Positions 26,673 to 37,828 of a DNA stretch of 64,000 nt are shown piece by piece. Within the stretch, counting starts at the first letter, position 1. Every line of letters begins with the position of its first letter. The stretch is from Rhizophagus irregularis (lineage: Eukaryota > Glomeromycota > Glomeromycetes > Glomerales > Glomeraceae): assembly GCF_026210795.1 (NCBI RefSeq), contig NC_089443.1, forward strand, positions 3,100,001 through 3,164,000, given 5' to 3'. Under the pieces are notes generated by a model. It saw only the letters and a program-made list of their open reading frames with translations. It was not told the DNA's origin and ran no database searches. The translations under genes were made by a program, and so were the position numbers.

Positions 26673-26984
26673 TTAATAATTTGTTTTCTCAATATCATTA
26701 TTATCATTTTCATCATCATTTTCATCATCATTTTCATCATTATCTCCCACTGTATCTTCAATATTCTTCTTATCTTCGTTTGTAATGCATAATTTTGATG
26801 TCAAATATGTATTTATACTTTCTTGCAGCAAAATTAAAGCATCAGTTAAAGATTTCATATTTTGACTAGCAGTTGTCACTTTGGTTTGATTGTTATTTTG
26901 AACTGAATTCGTAATTGTATACTCGAATTCTTTTTTATTTGCAATATCATCTTTACTTTGATAAATTGCATGAATTGTAGACAT
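26673..26984 (-). CDS. GON7: Probable GON7 homologue, KEOPS/EKC complex subunit
   Basis: A 103-residue, intronless ORF starts at ATG (MSTIHAIYQSKDD). The middle has SLTDALILLQESINTYLTSK, an amphipathic segment of the L..L..LQ..IN..LT type. The C-terminus is very acidic (DNDENDDENDDEND). Size, the central pattern and the acidic tail fit the small fungal Gon7 family. Gon7 stabilises the KEOPS complex that makes the t6A modification of ANN-decoding tRNAs. This is a recognition by pattern in a fast-evolving family, so a profile search should decide. The 3' side is AT-rich. A divergent gene starts 1.6 kb away on the other strand. Confidence 0.55.
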   Translation of the reverse strand: MSTIHAIYQSKDDIANKKEFEYTITNSVQNNNQTKVTTASQNMKSLTDALILLQESINTYLTSKLCITNEDKKNIEDTVGDNDENDDENDDENDNNDIEKTNY

Positions 26985-28616
26985 CTTTTAATTTCGTTTA
27001 AAAAATTGGGAAAAGTAATATTTGTCATACAATGCGTCATTATGTTACTATTATATATACTATGTCTTATGCTCATGTGATCCGTAAAATTTCATTTTAT
27101 GATAAACATTTTACCAGACTTTATTAATTACATTGTCCCCTATGATTTGTATATAAATATAATTTCATTTTCATTTTTCTCGAGAATCATTAAAACTTTC
27201 AATAAAGTTAATGACACAGCATGATCACACAAATGCTGTCAATCGTTTGGTATCAATCCTTGTCCCAATAATAAATGCTTGACATAGTAATTTCATGAAC
27301 GTAACTGAGTATAGCACTTTTTTCCGATTATTATGGATAAAAATACTACACCTACAATCCTATTATGAAATAAGAATAAACTTTTTAGTACGAATATTAT
27401 GAAAATTAAATAAGAAAGTTCTTGAAGAAAAGATGGTATTATTGTACCAAGTAGTAAAGATGAAAATCAAACTGAAGTCTCTTAAATTCATGTTCAAGTG
27501 AAAGTATTATATTATTAAATGTCTAAACCTAAAATACTTACATCAATACATTCATCAATAACAAAATATTTGTTAAAATTCAAGTGTGAAAAAGATTCTT
27601 ATCACTCAGTCGCTGTATTAAGAAAAAACAATTTCTTACTTATCAAATAAACATAAAAACAAAGATGATAAATAATAAATAACTAACTAGCACTTAGTTG
27701 ATTTCAATGGTTTTTTAACCACAAAAGAGGCGACATTAACAAGTAAAGAGAAGAAAAGGAAAGAATTATAAATTTTAATTGTAAACCGTTAAAAGTGGAT
27801 TTCAAGTCTGGAAAACATAAGCTCAATTGGTCTATGAAATAAATATTAAAAGCTAAAAGCCTTGCTTATAAATGTTGATAAGTAAAGAAATATACTATTA
27901 TAACTTGCAATTAATATAACTCTAAAAGAAAAAATTCGCGAAAACCAAAAAAACAAGGTCAAAAGACTTGCTGCGCATAAGATTTTTACTAACAACTCAC
28001 GTGATGTTAAGGTAAACAATTAATTTGCAAATATCTTTACTATTGTTTCAATGTTTTCATCGTACAAAAAAAATGATCAGACTAGTTTTCTTGTTTCAAA
28101 GAAAAAAGAAATTCTAAAAGTTAAATATAAATGATCGGCCGGTTTGTTTTACCTGCTTCTATGATTAAAGTTTGTGGCTTTTAAATTAAAGATTTTTTGT
28201 AATATAACCGAACCTTTACTTTATTGGTCCATCTGAATGATGTCAGTGATTAAAAATGATCTGCAAGCGGGTACAAATAAAACTACAAAAACGGGGGGTA
28301 AGCAATTTTCTAGTTGTTACAATACATCAAAAGAAAGTAAAAAAAAAAAAAAAATCGGGATTTTATTTTTTAATCACCTTTTCCAATACAATCAGTCCAC
28401 GGCCTTTTCTTTCCCAACTCTTTCACTTTCCTTTGCTATTAAATTTTACGTTCTATTTATTTTTTTTTATTTTATTTTTTTTAAAAAAAAAAAATAAATA
28501 AAAAAAAACAAAAAAAAACTATAGGTAAGCAAGCTTGATAGTGACTATTGTCAGTTAAAAAGATATAAAAATCGATATTTTTATTAACGTTTGTTTTTAT
28601 TCCAACCTTGATAGTT
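26985..28616. promoter_or_regulatory. Divergent intergenic region between two host-like genes
   Basis: About 1.6 kb separates the GON7-like start (minus) from the next gene start (plus). It is AT-rich, has long A/T homopolymers near 28310-28520, and contains no ORF with protein-like composition. It should hold both promoters, but I cannot point to specific elements. Confidence 0.35.
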
Positions 28617-29307
28617 ATGGCGCAACTTGAAGACCTTGCGCAAGGTTTTATATTTTTTTTTTTTTCCAAAATTGTTCCATGTATTACATTCAAGATCGAG
28701 ACGTCTTAAAATTAAAATTTTTTTTTTTCTTTTAAGCCGCACGTCTGGAACATTATAGAAGCCGTCAAGAAGCTGCTAGAGGGTTTGATGATGACCTTGA
28801 ATTTTGTCCTTCTTTGTCAGCAGAAGAGGTATAGAATCTAAAACATTGAATAAGATTAATAGTTTTGATTTAATGTTTATTATTATCCTTTAGCTTGCAG
28901 AAATTCGCCGACAGGTTTCTCACTTAGTCTCACAGGGTCAAGGAAAACAAACAACACCACCACAATATAAACGTCCCATACCTATTATTGACCCTAATAA
29001 TAAAACCCCTCTTAATATTATTCCTACAAAATCCGGTAATTCTTCTGCTACAAATACAGGACAAATTTCAATGCCTTCAACGTTCTTTTCACGACCAGGA
29101 TCACCTTTTTCTTATGGTAGTAATTATTCTCCAACAATGCAACCATATCAATCTTTGACCACTCCCGCCAAAGTAACAAAATCAATACCAATTATCGATC
29201 CTAGTAGTGGGAATATCGTAAATATGCCTAATGGAAATTCAAATAATAACACTAATAATAACAATAACAGTTTCGGGGGGTTCTTTAGCGATATTTCGGT
29301 ACGATGA
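28617..29307 (+). CDS. Three-exon gene, Pro/Asn-rich protein with two IPIIDP motifs
   Basis: Exons 28617-28644, 28737-28828 and 28894-29307 join in phase to give 177 residues from ATG (MAQLEDLAQ). Introns are GT-AG (92 and 65 nt), with T-rich acceptors. The N-terminal 60 residues are helical and charged (ARLEHYRSRQEAARGFDDDLEFCPSL). The rest is disordered, rich in Pro, Ser and Asn, and ends in a poly-Asn stretch before GGFFSDISVR. Two related motifs, RPIPIIDPNNKTP and KSIPIIDPSSGN, resemble the 'I.IIDP.(T/S)G' motif found in fungal eIF4G N-termini. A role in translation is therefore possible but weakly supported. Consistent phase and composition suggest a genuine host gene. Confidence 0.65.
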
Positions 29308-30580
29308 ATATATATAAACAGTACGAAGAGGTCATTTTATTGTAAAAATTAAAATTTTTTTAATTTCATGAACATTTTCATGCAACATCAATAACATAGA
29401 TTTAGGTCAGTTTTATGAATGAATTATTACTTCATAATCCTTTTATTATTCTAGTTTTTCTATTTAGTTTTTGCATTTTAACACACAAATTGTTTATTGT
29501 TTGCACATTACTATTTTTAATTAGTTTTTTGTATAGGCTATATATAATGTCGTCATCTAGACGATTTTTTCATGTAATAAATAACCAAGTGATTTATCAT
29601 TAATTTCATACATAAATATTTACTACGTGGCTTCTATTATTTAAAGGACTTTTAATGATGTTATTTTCATTTATTAATTGCATTTTATTCTTTAATAGGA
29701 TTCAGTTAATTAAACAAAAAAAAAGTATAAACCCTTTATAAAATTGCAATTATAATAGACTGCTAAATATAAATTTGATATATAGACTAGGGATTGTTTA
29801 TAGATGACAAACCTGACTTTGAATCAGTTTCTAATTTCAGCAAAAATAAAAATTACTTTAGAGTCAGGTTAACTTTTATGTAAAAAATTGCTGAGAATCG
29901 TTTCTCAAGAATCGATTTTACTATGTTTTGTCAATTTTCAATAATATAATTTTTTTGACTTTACTAAAACGCACCATTGGTACTTAATACTATAGTATGT
30001 AATTTCACAAAAACTATAGCCTAAACTAAATAAGTACTAATTAAATTTGCTTAGCACCCTTAGAAAAAAGAATTTGAATACTTTTTAGAAATTTTGCAAA
30101 ATAAAAAAAATCAAAAAACTTGTAAAAGTATAAATGCTGCAGCATTAAGTATTTTAATGTTTAATAATATTAGAATAGGATCCCAGATAATTATAGTTAA
30201 AGTCATATCTAACTATGTTTTAAACTTTATACATTATTTATCTTATAATTTTATTAAGTTAATATTATAAAATAATATAGAAAAAATGTTTTTTTTAAAG
30301 AAAAGAATCTTTTGATACCAAAATTATGCAAATTTACTGATTAAAATTAGAGATAAAGTTGTGTAACAAGGCAAAATTTGGCAAAAAAATATACACTTTT
30401 CACTATTAGTATATATAAAAAATAAAAAACTACATTAATAAATATTACTTTTTAAATTACAAAGTTATAAATAGTAGGAAGGCAACTATTTTATTAAAAT
30501 TTTACATTTATATCTTTTAAAATAAATTCACATAGGGGATATGATCTTGATTATAATTGTTTGGAATCCTATAGAATAGT
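29308..30580. other. AT-rich intergenic DNA without recognisable gene
   Basis: It includes the likely 3' untranslated region of the previous gene and a hydrophobic low-complexity frame at 29415-29603 that does not look like a gene. No repeats or RNA genes can be supported. Confidence 0.5.
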
Positions 30581-30744
30581 TACAGTCACCTCTCAATATA
30601 CCAAAATTACTTTTCAAGTATATTAAATTTTTTTATATACTGAAGTTTATATATTTTTTTAAAAAATTTTGTTATATCAAGATTAAAATCACATGATTTT
30701 ATTATACTATAAAAATTGTTATATTAACAAATTTTACAAATTAC

Positions 30745-33120
30745 TTATTACTAATCCAATTATCTAATGATACTTGTTTTTTGTGCTTTTTATAAAAATA
30801 ACTAATTTTACTTTTTACATCTTTTAAAGCAGCTAAATATTTAATTTCAATACTAAAATTATCTGGTAAATTATTAATAAAAGTATTACTTAATTTAATG
30901 AATTCATTGCTTCCAATATAGTCACTTTTAGTTGTATAATTTCTTCTTGCTATTTTCTACTGATTCATTATATTTTATAATATTAATTATACATCAGTAT
31001 CCTTATCTGTAAACTCTTTTTCCAGAATCCTGCTTACTTATAAGATAGGTCACCCCCAGGTAGAATTCTGAATAGGTTGATTAAATTCAGATAACCTGAC
31101 AGGTTGACCTGAATTTTTCAGGTCAGGTTTAGCAATTGCAATTCAGCATCAGTTCAGATTGTAACATTAATATAACCTGAATGACCTGTTGACCTGAAAC
31201 TATAATAAGTGAGTTATGGTATTATAATTCACTTTTTATATAGATTTTATTTAATAAAAGTGAGTTGTGATATCAAAAGTGAATTGCAGTATCAGAATTT
31301 ACTTTTTATATTGATTTTATATAAAAAGTGAATTGTAGTATCAGAATTCATTTTTTTATTATTAATTTTATATATAAAAAGTTAGTTGTGGTATTGTGAT
31401 TCACCTTTTTATATGATTTTAATATAAAAAACTGAATCGCAATATTTCAAAAAAAATGTTTTGCACCATTTTTTTTTGATATTTTAATATAAATCCTGAA
31501 AATTTTCAGGTTTCAGTTTAGGTCAGGTCAAAGATAATCTGATATAACCTGACCTGATCTGACCTGATCTGAAAAAAAAATTTTAGGTCAGTTTTATCAA
31601 TTTACCGACTGAAAAAAAATTTTAGGTTAGGTTATCAATTATCAATTAACTCGACCTGACCCGACCTATTCGAACTCTACCTTCAGGTCTACGTAAAAAT
31701 CATATATAAAATTCTTTGCAGATCCTACTATAAAAGGAAATTTTATGTTACATTGTTATGATTTTTTTCCTTTTTAGCTAATTAACCAATAGAATTAAGA
31801 AAAAAGTAAGGTAAAAACTATTAGTAAAGGCTGAATTTTCTACAGTAACCTTTATTATAAGTAAGTGGGGTCTTTCTTTTTCTTCAATATTAATATTTTT
31901 ATCAATTGTAATAAATTCTTTAGCACTCATTTCTTTCTCATAATCTTGCAAATTAAAATATTCATCTAATAATTCTTGAAATTCTTGCTTCTCAGCTTTA
32001 GAATCTTATTCTTCATTATTATTAGGTAAAGTAAAACAAGAGGAAAAAATTCCAGTTTTTAACCAACAATTATATATAGTCTCATATGTTACAGCATTTC
32101 AAGTTTTCTTACAAAATAAAATAGAATTCATTATTTTTAAACTTGGAATTGAAATATTGAATTCTTGTTTATCATTATAAGCTTCAATTCTATTTTTAAT
32201 AAGTCTTTTACAATATTACATCTAAATTTAAAAATTGTTAATTAATAATAATATTTAACTAATTATCAAAATGTAATAAAATTAATGAATACCAACTTTG
32301 AATGAATTGATAATTTCTGCATCGATAAGTTGTAATATGCTGTAGTATTAGGTGAAAAATAATGGATCATTGTAATATTTATTAATAATGAAGAATTTTT
32401 AATAGTATGAACTGATGCATTATTTATTAATAAAAGAAATTTTTTATTTAATGTTTTCATTTTTTCATTCCAAATAAAACTTTGCATCCAAGTACTTTGT
32501 TTCAATAATAATTAACAGGAAGTTTTGATTTATCATAACCAATCATTTTTCTTGATATTTTAAATTTGTGAATAAATAAAGGTGGCAGCTTAGTTAATCC
32601 AGTAGCATTAAATATTAATAAAATTGTTACTCTATCTTTGGATTTTTTTGTTCCTGATAAAGGTCCAGTATAATTCTAGAATTTAGATTTTTTTTTAAAA
32701 AAAAATAACAAAAAATTAAAATAAAATTCATTTTATTTAATAAACTTATCTGTTTCATCACAATTAAACACATCTTTAAGATCATAATTGCTTATTAATT
32801 CTTATAATTTTTTTTTTTCTTCTAATTCTTTTAATTCTTTTTTACTTGGTCCACTTTAAGCTTCGCCATGTTTATTATATTGCTTCAAATTATATCTTCT
32901 TTTAAAATTGATTAACCAACCATCTGATTCATAAAAGTTTTCAATATTTAATAATTTTGCAAAGTCTTCAGCTTTTGATAAAATTATTTCACCAGTGATT
33001 ACTATTCTATTTACAGCTATAGTATGAATAATTCAAATAGCAAAAGCTTTTTCTAATTGAAAAAATTTTGGTAATCTATCTTTCTGTTTGCTAGCATCTG
33101 AATCATTAACTTTTAATTAT
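30745..33120 (-). pseudogene. pogo/Tigger-type transposase (DDE_1), heavily decayed
   Basis: Reading the minus strand from 33120: a CENP-B-like helix-turn-helix region (SDGWLINFKRRYNLKQYNK, with HGEA), then YDLKDVFNCDET with the first catalytic Asp. Next comes GPLSGTKKSKDRVTILLIFN, then ATGLTKLPPLFIHKFK. FLLLINNASVH follows, where the usual second Asp is Asn, then HYFSPNTTAYYNLSMQ, where the third Asp is lost. NAVTYETIYNCWLKTGI and a C-terminal tail ending VSLDNWISNK complete it. Frames change several times and stops are frequent. An intron-like or inserted A/T block separates DET from GPLSG. With two catalytic Asp residues lost, the copy is inactive. Confidence 0.8.
31058..31682. mobile_element. 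MITE inserted in the pogo relic
   Basis: The left end AGGTAGAATTCTGAATAGGT is matched in inverted form at the right by ACCTATTCGAACTCTACCT. Next to the ends are CCTGACCTGA phrases. The core has four related units of about 60 bp, each with AAAAAGTGAATTG and its complement, so it is hairpin-rich. The target duplication is not clear. It separates the end of the transposase reading from the preceding part. Confidence 0.7.
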
Positions 33121-33299
33121 TTTTTTTTTTTTTTTTTAAGATATTATATATAATATTTTTTGCAATACTGCTAAATTTTTGCCCTAATTCTTTATATATT
33201 AAAGTTAAATTTTTTGGTATAACAAATATAACTTTTTTTTTTTACTAAAGCTTAACACAACTCTTTTTATTTTAATAATGTTTCATTGTTAAAATTTTT

Positions 33300-34000
33300 T
33301 TTTTATTTTTTATAGTGATAGTTTCTAATATAATAAAGAAAGATAAAAGTTAAGTGAAAGTGAAGTAAGTAATTAGCAAAGTAACATTAATACTGAAAAA
33401 TAAAAATGAGAGAAAAATCAATGTAAAGGTTGCAAAAGTTACACAAATTAAATATATTAAATATGGTTTTAATTTTCAGTATAACAAGTTTTTTTTTTTA
33501 TTATATATTATTATAACCCTATAAAAAGTATTATACTTAAAATATATTTAAAATAAGTTATGAAACTTTTTTTTACCAAATTGCCAAATAAAAAATGGTT
33601 CACAATATTTTTATAAAATCATCAAAAGAAAAAACGTTGTGCAACATTTTTTTTAACTAATAAATATTTTGCAAAGTTCAGTAAATTAGTTCGATAAATC
33701 TACCAAAACTGAACAGTAAAGTTTACCAAACAGATTGGTAAAATTTACTGAAACTTACCGAAAGTTTCAGTTTGCAAAACTAATACCAAAACTGAAGTTA
33801 TTGAAACTGATCAGTAAATTTACTGAAAGGTTCAGTTTGGTAAATCAGAATACCAAAACCGTTCTGATACCAAAACTGATCATATGGTTCAGTAGTTACT
33901 GAAACCAATTGGAGCTCTACACCTGATATTGATGATAGAGCCTTGTGGTTAAAATGATCTGTTAAAAATAAGATATTGTATGGAGTTTATGGTTTATTTC
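33300..34000. repeat. AT-rich DNA with a TTTCAGTTTGGTAAA-type repeat block
   Basis: From about 33665 to 33905 phrases such as ACCAAAACTGA, TTTACTGAAA and GTTCAGTTTGG repeat in both orientations and could fold. This is probably a degenerate MITE. The rest is AT-rich spacer. Confidence 0.4.
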
Positions 34001-34009
34001 ATTTTTAGA

Positions 34010-35000
34010 GAATATTACCTTTCAGCTTGGACAATTTGTTGAGAATGGTTTCCTAAAAATTTATTTGATAAGAGTCCACAAAGCAATGCTTTTAGTAGAT
34101 ATGTTTGGCGAATTAGCCAATCCAAATAACTTCGCTCTTTAGTCACAAGTGACAAATATACCCTTTCAGTTGCTTTTATTTTCTATAATTCTTTACATTT
34201 GGCTATAGCCAATATGGGAATGTTCCTTTGCTAATGATGATATGTTTACATCTACTAGCTTATCAAAGTTGAAAACTACACCAAAACCAGGAAGTGTATG
34301 ATAAACCAATCAATAACGGCAAATTCTAATATACAAACGTCAGCCCAAAAATCTTGAAAAAGGATGAAATTATCTGTATCTGGGGCTTATCACATACTAA
34401 CTGAATACAAAGAAGTTGATAATAAGTGAAAGTAAGTTAAAGACATTATTGTATATGATACTTCATATATCTATAACGTTGAGAAAATCTTAGGAGAATT
34501 AAAATAATATAATATAAAAATACATTATTTTAAACATTTGTCAAAGATTAATGTTATGGGCAAAACTATTAAATTTCCAGTTAAACGGCAACATAAATCA
34601 GACTTTTAGAGTCAAAATAGTTTTGAACTCATTTACCCTTTCCCAGTTTAATAAGTTCTAGATGACTAATCTGGAAGGTATATCTGTGAGATAGTTTTCC
34701 GCAAGTTGGAATCTTCACAAAAAGAAATAACAAGAGAAATTCTAAGCTATCATTTATGATATTTCAGAAGAAATGATGATGATTACCTTGTGGGCAGAAT
34801 GTAAACCAACAACATTTTTAATGATGTGCAGTGCTAGTGTGTTTAAAATAATTCAAACAAGTAAAGGTAAGAAAAAGCTTGTGAGCTATTTTGAGAATTG
34901 AAAGGTCACACTCAAGACCTTAGATAAACCACAAGTTTTCCTGACTACTGGAAAGGAGTTGAAATGGCAAAGGCAAAGAACATTCTTAACAAGAAGTCTG
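34010..35000 (+). pseudogene. RRM-protein retroelement, decayed copy D
   Basis: The segment is an old copy of the ORF-bearing element at 49898 and 60918. Matches include the N-terminal part around 34050, the linker, AAACGGCAACATAA(A/G)TCAGA, CCCTTTCCCAGTTTAATAA, GCAAGTTGGA, GATGATTACCTTGTGGGCAGA, TCAAACAAGTAAAGG and GGAGTTGAAATGGC. Indels and stops are spread throughout. It has lost the 3' tail. Confidence 0.7.
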
Positions 35001-35217
35001 GGAATGCTAGATTTATTTTATTTTATTTCAGAGAGAAGTGAACTAATGACAGTGCACAAAAAAAGATACCAATACATTGAAAAGAATCTACACAATTGTG
35101 AGTACTGTGGTAAACAATTTTGTACAAATTTGTACAAAACCTCGCCCTTTGTTAAAGAGTAGAGCACCTCTAGATGAAACTCCGCCATGTAGGTTTGCCC
35201 ATACGCACTGGGTAATA

Positions 35218-35515
35218 AAAAAAAAGGGGATTTCTTTGCCTTCTTCTGAATGGTCAGGTTCTTCAACTCATTATTATTTTTAGAAGCTTTGGTCGAGGAT
35301 TGTTGTTTATCCTTCTTCTTAGACTGATTACTTACCGAATCATTACCTGTTTTCTTCTTCAAGTTAGGAATAGAGTGTCGAACTATTTCAACTCGGCGAG
35401 GTAACTGGTGGTTTATCTAAGGCCTTGAGTGTGGTCTTCCTTTGCTTGTTTGAATTATTTTAAATGCGCTAGCACCGCACTGCATTAAAAATTCACATGG
35501 TTTACGGTTAGCCTA
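35218..35515 (-). pseudogene. RRM-protein retroelement, fragment E (opposite strand)
   Basis: The minus-strand reading gives a TLW-type start near 35515, RKPCEFLMQCGASAFKIIQ, a deleted middle, RHSIPNLKKK and QSKKKDKQQSSTKASKNNN. This matches the C-terminal half of copies A and B. It converges on copy D, so two fragments lie 3' to 3'. Confidence 0.65.
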
Positions 35516-36128
35516 CAAGGTACTTTGCTGAAATCTTCAAATTCGCTACAATATTTTAATGATACATTTTCAACATCTTCATGATGACATTACGATTTTT
35601 TTTGAAGATATCGCAATGATATAGTTATGATAATCTTAATGATACCTTTTCAACATCTTCACGATATCAAATTATGAAATCAATATGATATCGTTCTGAT
35701 ATCAAAATGTTACCGATTTTAATATTGCGAAGATGTTGATGAAAAGGTATCGTTATGATTATTATATTATATCATCACGATATCTTCAAAAAATCGTGAT
35801 GTTGCCATGAAGATGTTACGATGATGTTGAAAATGTATCGATATAATTATCAAACTGTACTGTTACGATATCATTTAAAAATCGTGATGTTATTAAGATG
35901 ATATTAAAAATGTATCGATATAATTATCAAACCATACTGTTACGATATCATTTAAAAATATTATTTTATTTATCACCATTTTCAAAATGGTGCGATCTTC
36001 AAAATAACATTAACAAAAAAATTCGAATCTGAATTTTGTGTAACATAAAGATCTGGTTTATTATGTAACACTTTTTTACATTAAAAATTAATGTCGTGTA
36101 ATAAAAAAATTTATCACGTAATAAAAAA
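35516..36128. repeat. GATATC/ATCTTC-rich hairpin repeat block
   Basis: From about 35550 to 35960, CATCTTCATGATG, GATATCGTTATGAT and related phrases alternate in both orientations. Two close copies of TGTATCGATATAATTATCAAAC are about 80 bp apart. The block ends with TTATCACCATTTTCAAAATG and on into GTGCGATCTTCAA (35970-36002), an inverted repeat of 39851-39883. Similar GATATC-rich sequence is at 41660-41720 and 60240-60500. Confidence 0.6.
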
Positions 36129-37741
36129 ATGTCTTCTGTTTCAATTTCACCAAGAAATTATCAAATTGGCGTCTGTTTTATATGCCAATTATGCATGTAT
36201 TGTGGTATAAATTTGTCATTTGACAATTGTAATTGTAATAAAGACATCAAACCAATTAAAAATAATCATTCTAAAGTGGTATATTTTCGAAACTTAATTT
36301 ACAAACCTGAACAAGTACATGAAAAAACAAAAAATACTTTATTACATAGTAATCAAACATACGGATATAAGTTGGATATTAAACTGCCACATAATTTTAC
36401 ACTTTGTTCTGCATGTAATAGCCAAATTAACCGAGATGTTAAAGCAGCTGAAAAAGAACAAAAAAATATTATTGTAATTTCTCTTTCACCGACAGATGAT
36501 ACTTCTTTTCAACAATTACAAATAGAATTTCGATTACGATTATCTATTAAAAAAAATAAACAATTATTTCCTTCTATAATAATTAGTTTTACTTTAGAAG
36601 ATCCAAATTTTGTTAATTTTAGAAATAAACTTGAAATGTATATCTGTGAACAAGTTGGATTAATTTATCAAAATGAATATAATTTAGCATATAAATCAAG
36701 TACAGAAAGTGGAGCTGGAACACTTTTAGATAATGAAGATGCATTTAGTGAATTTATAAAAGATTATCAGACTATGATATTGGGAAATAAAAAAGTGATG
36801 GTTATTGTTACACTTAAAGAATTATCCAAGAAGCATTCACATCAGGTATTTTATAATTTATTGTTTTAAGAACTATTTATTGAATTGTATTATAATAATA
36901 TTGTCTTTAATTAATATTTTAGGATGAAGTTTCAGAGCAGGAGGAGTCTAATGATGAATTGGAAAACAGAACTCATTTTCATCAAAAAACTAAATCATTA
37001 CCAAAAAAACGTGCTAAAAATCATATACCAAAAGAATCTAATTTAGATGAAAATGAAATGTTAGTTGGATCTTATGTAATAAAATTAAACGATAAGTATA
37101 TTTGTGAAGTTAAAAATCACAAGTATTGTTTTATTAAAGATGATCCTTAAATAACTTTGCAATTAGTTTGTGGGCTAAAGAAATTGTATGTATTTTATTA
37201 ATTTACGTACTTTATAAACAAATTTTAGTAATTAAGTATTTTTATTATAGGTAAATAAAAATGCAGACCTAGATATTCCCCCTAATCATGCTTTATTTAG
37301 TATGATGCATTCGGTAAAAGTAACTAGAAAAAGTTCTTTATCTGACGAATTTACTCAAATGTATCATTCGTCACATCCATCACCATCACCATCACCATTA
37401 CAATCAACATCATCCCTTTATCACATAATTATTCTGACTATAATTCTGATATTCCAAATAGATCTCGTAGTTTATCACTTACTTCAGATCATAGTTTACT
37501 TTCACAAATATCAGATTATAATTTACCAAAAAAAGTTGCGCTAAATATGAAAGATTTTATAGGAGGTTTAGATAAAGAATTTGGTGATGATAAATTTACT
37601 TGTTATTTACCTATTTTTGAAGAACAAGAAATTCGTGTTAGTCATCTTATAACATTATCAGATTCTGAATATATTTTAATGGATGTAACAATTATTGGAC
37701 GTAGACAAACTTTACGTAATGAAGCAAAAAAATATGAATAA
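36129..37741 (+). pseudogene. Expanded AMF family gene, Cys-rich N-terminus and SAM-like C-terminus, frameshifted
   Basis: Exon 1 (36129-36851) starts MSSVSISPRNYQIG. It has a Cys-rich segment (CFICQLCMYC) and LPHNFTLCSACNSQIN. A GT-AG intron (36852-36923) leads in phase to DEVSEQEESNDE and ENEMLVGSYVIKLNDKYICE, then DDP and a TAA at about 37148. Removing one A there restores FAISLWAKEI, then a second intron (about 37185-37250) and VNKNADLDIPPNHALF. A further frame change near 37420 leads to SDYNLPKKVALNMKDFIGGL and LSDSEYILMDVTIIGRR, which looks like the last helices of a SAM domain. I recognise this layout as a large family in Rhizophagus with unknown function. It is either a young pseudogene or carries sequence errors. 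Confidence 0.6.
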
Positions 37742-37828
37742 TTTTTTTTTGTATATTCACTTACTCAATAAAATTGATAGAAAACAAGTGGTTCATCTAT
37801 ATTTTTAATGAAAAGCTTAAGTGTAAGA

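Larger units (their letters stand above)
30583..33300 (-). mobile_element. pogo/Tigger DNA transposon relic
   Basis: The downstream end begins CAGTCACCTCTCAATATACC next to TA at 30581-30582, which fits a TA-target pogo-type terminus. The opposite end is not clear; a weak counterpart is TTTTTTGGTATAACAAATAT near 33210. The transposase pseudogene fills the interior, and a MITE (31058-31682) splits it. The right boundary is an estimate. Confidence 0.65.

Noticed and set aside
29415-29603. 62-codon hydrophobic frame after the three-exon gene
   Set aside because: It is T-rich low-complexity DNA read as F, L and I; no conserved pattern or start context.
33205-33240. Right terminal repeat of the pogo element
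   Set aside because: The match to CAGTCACCTCTC is too weak to fix the boundary; left as an estimate only.
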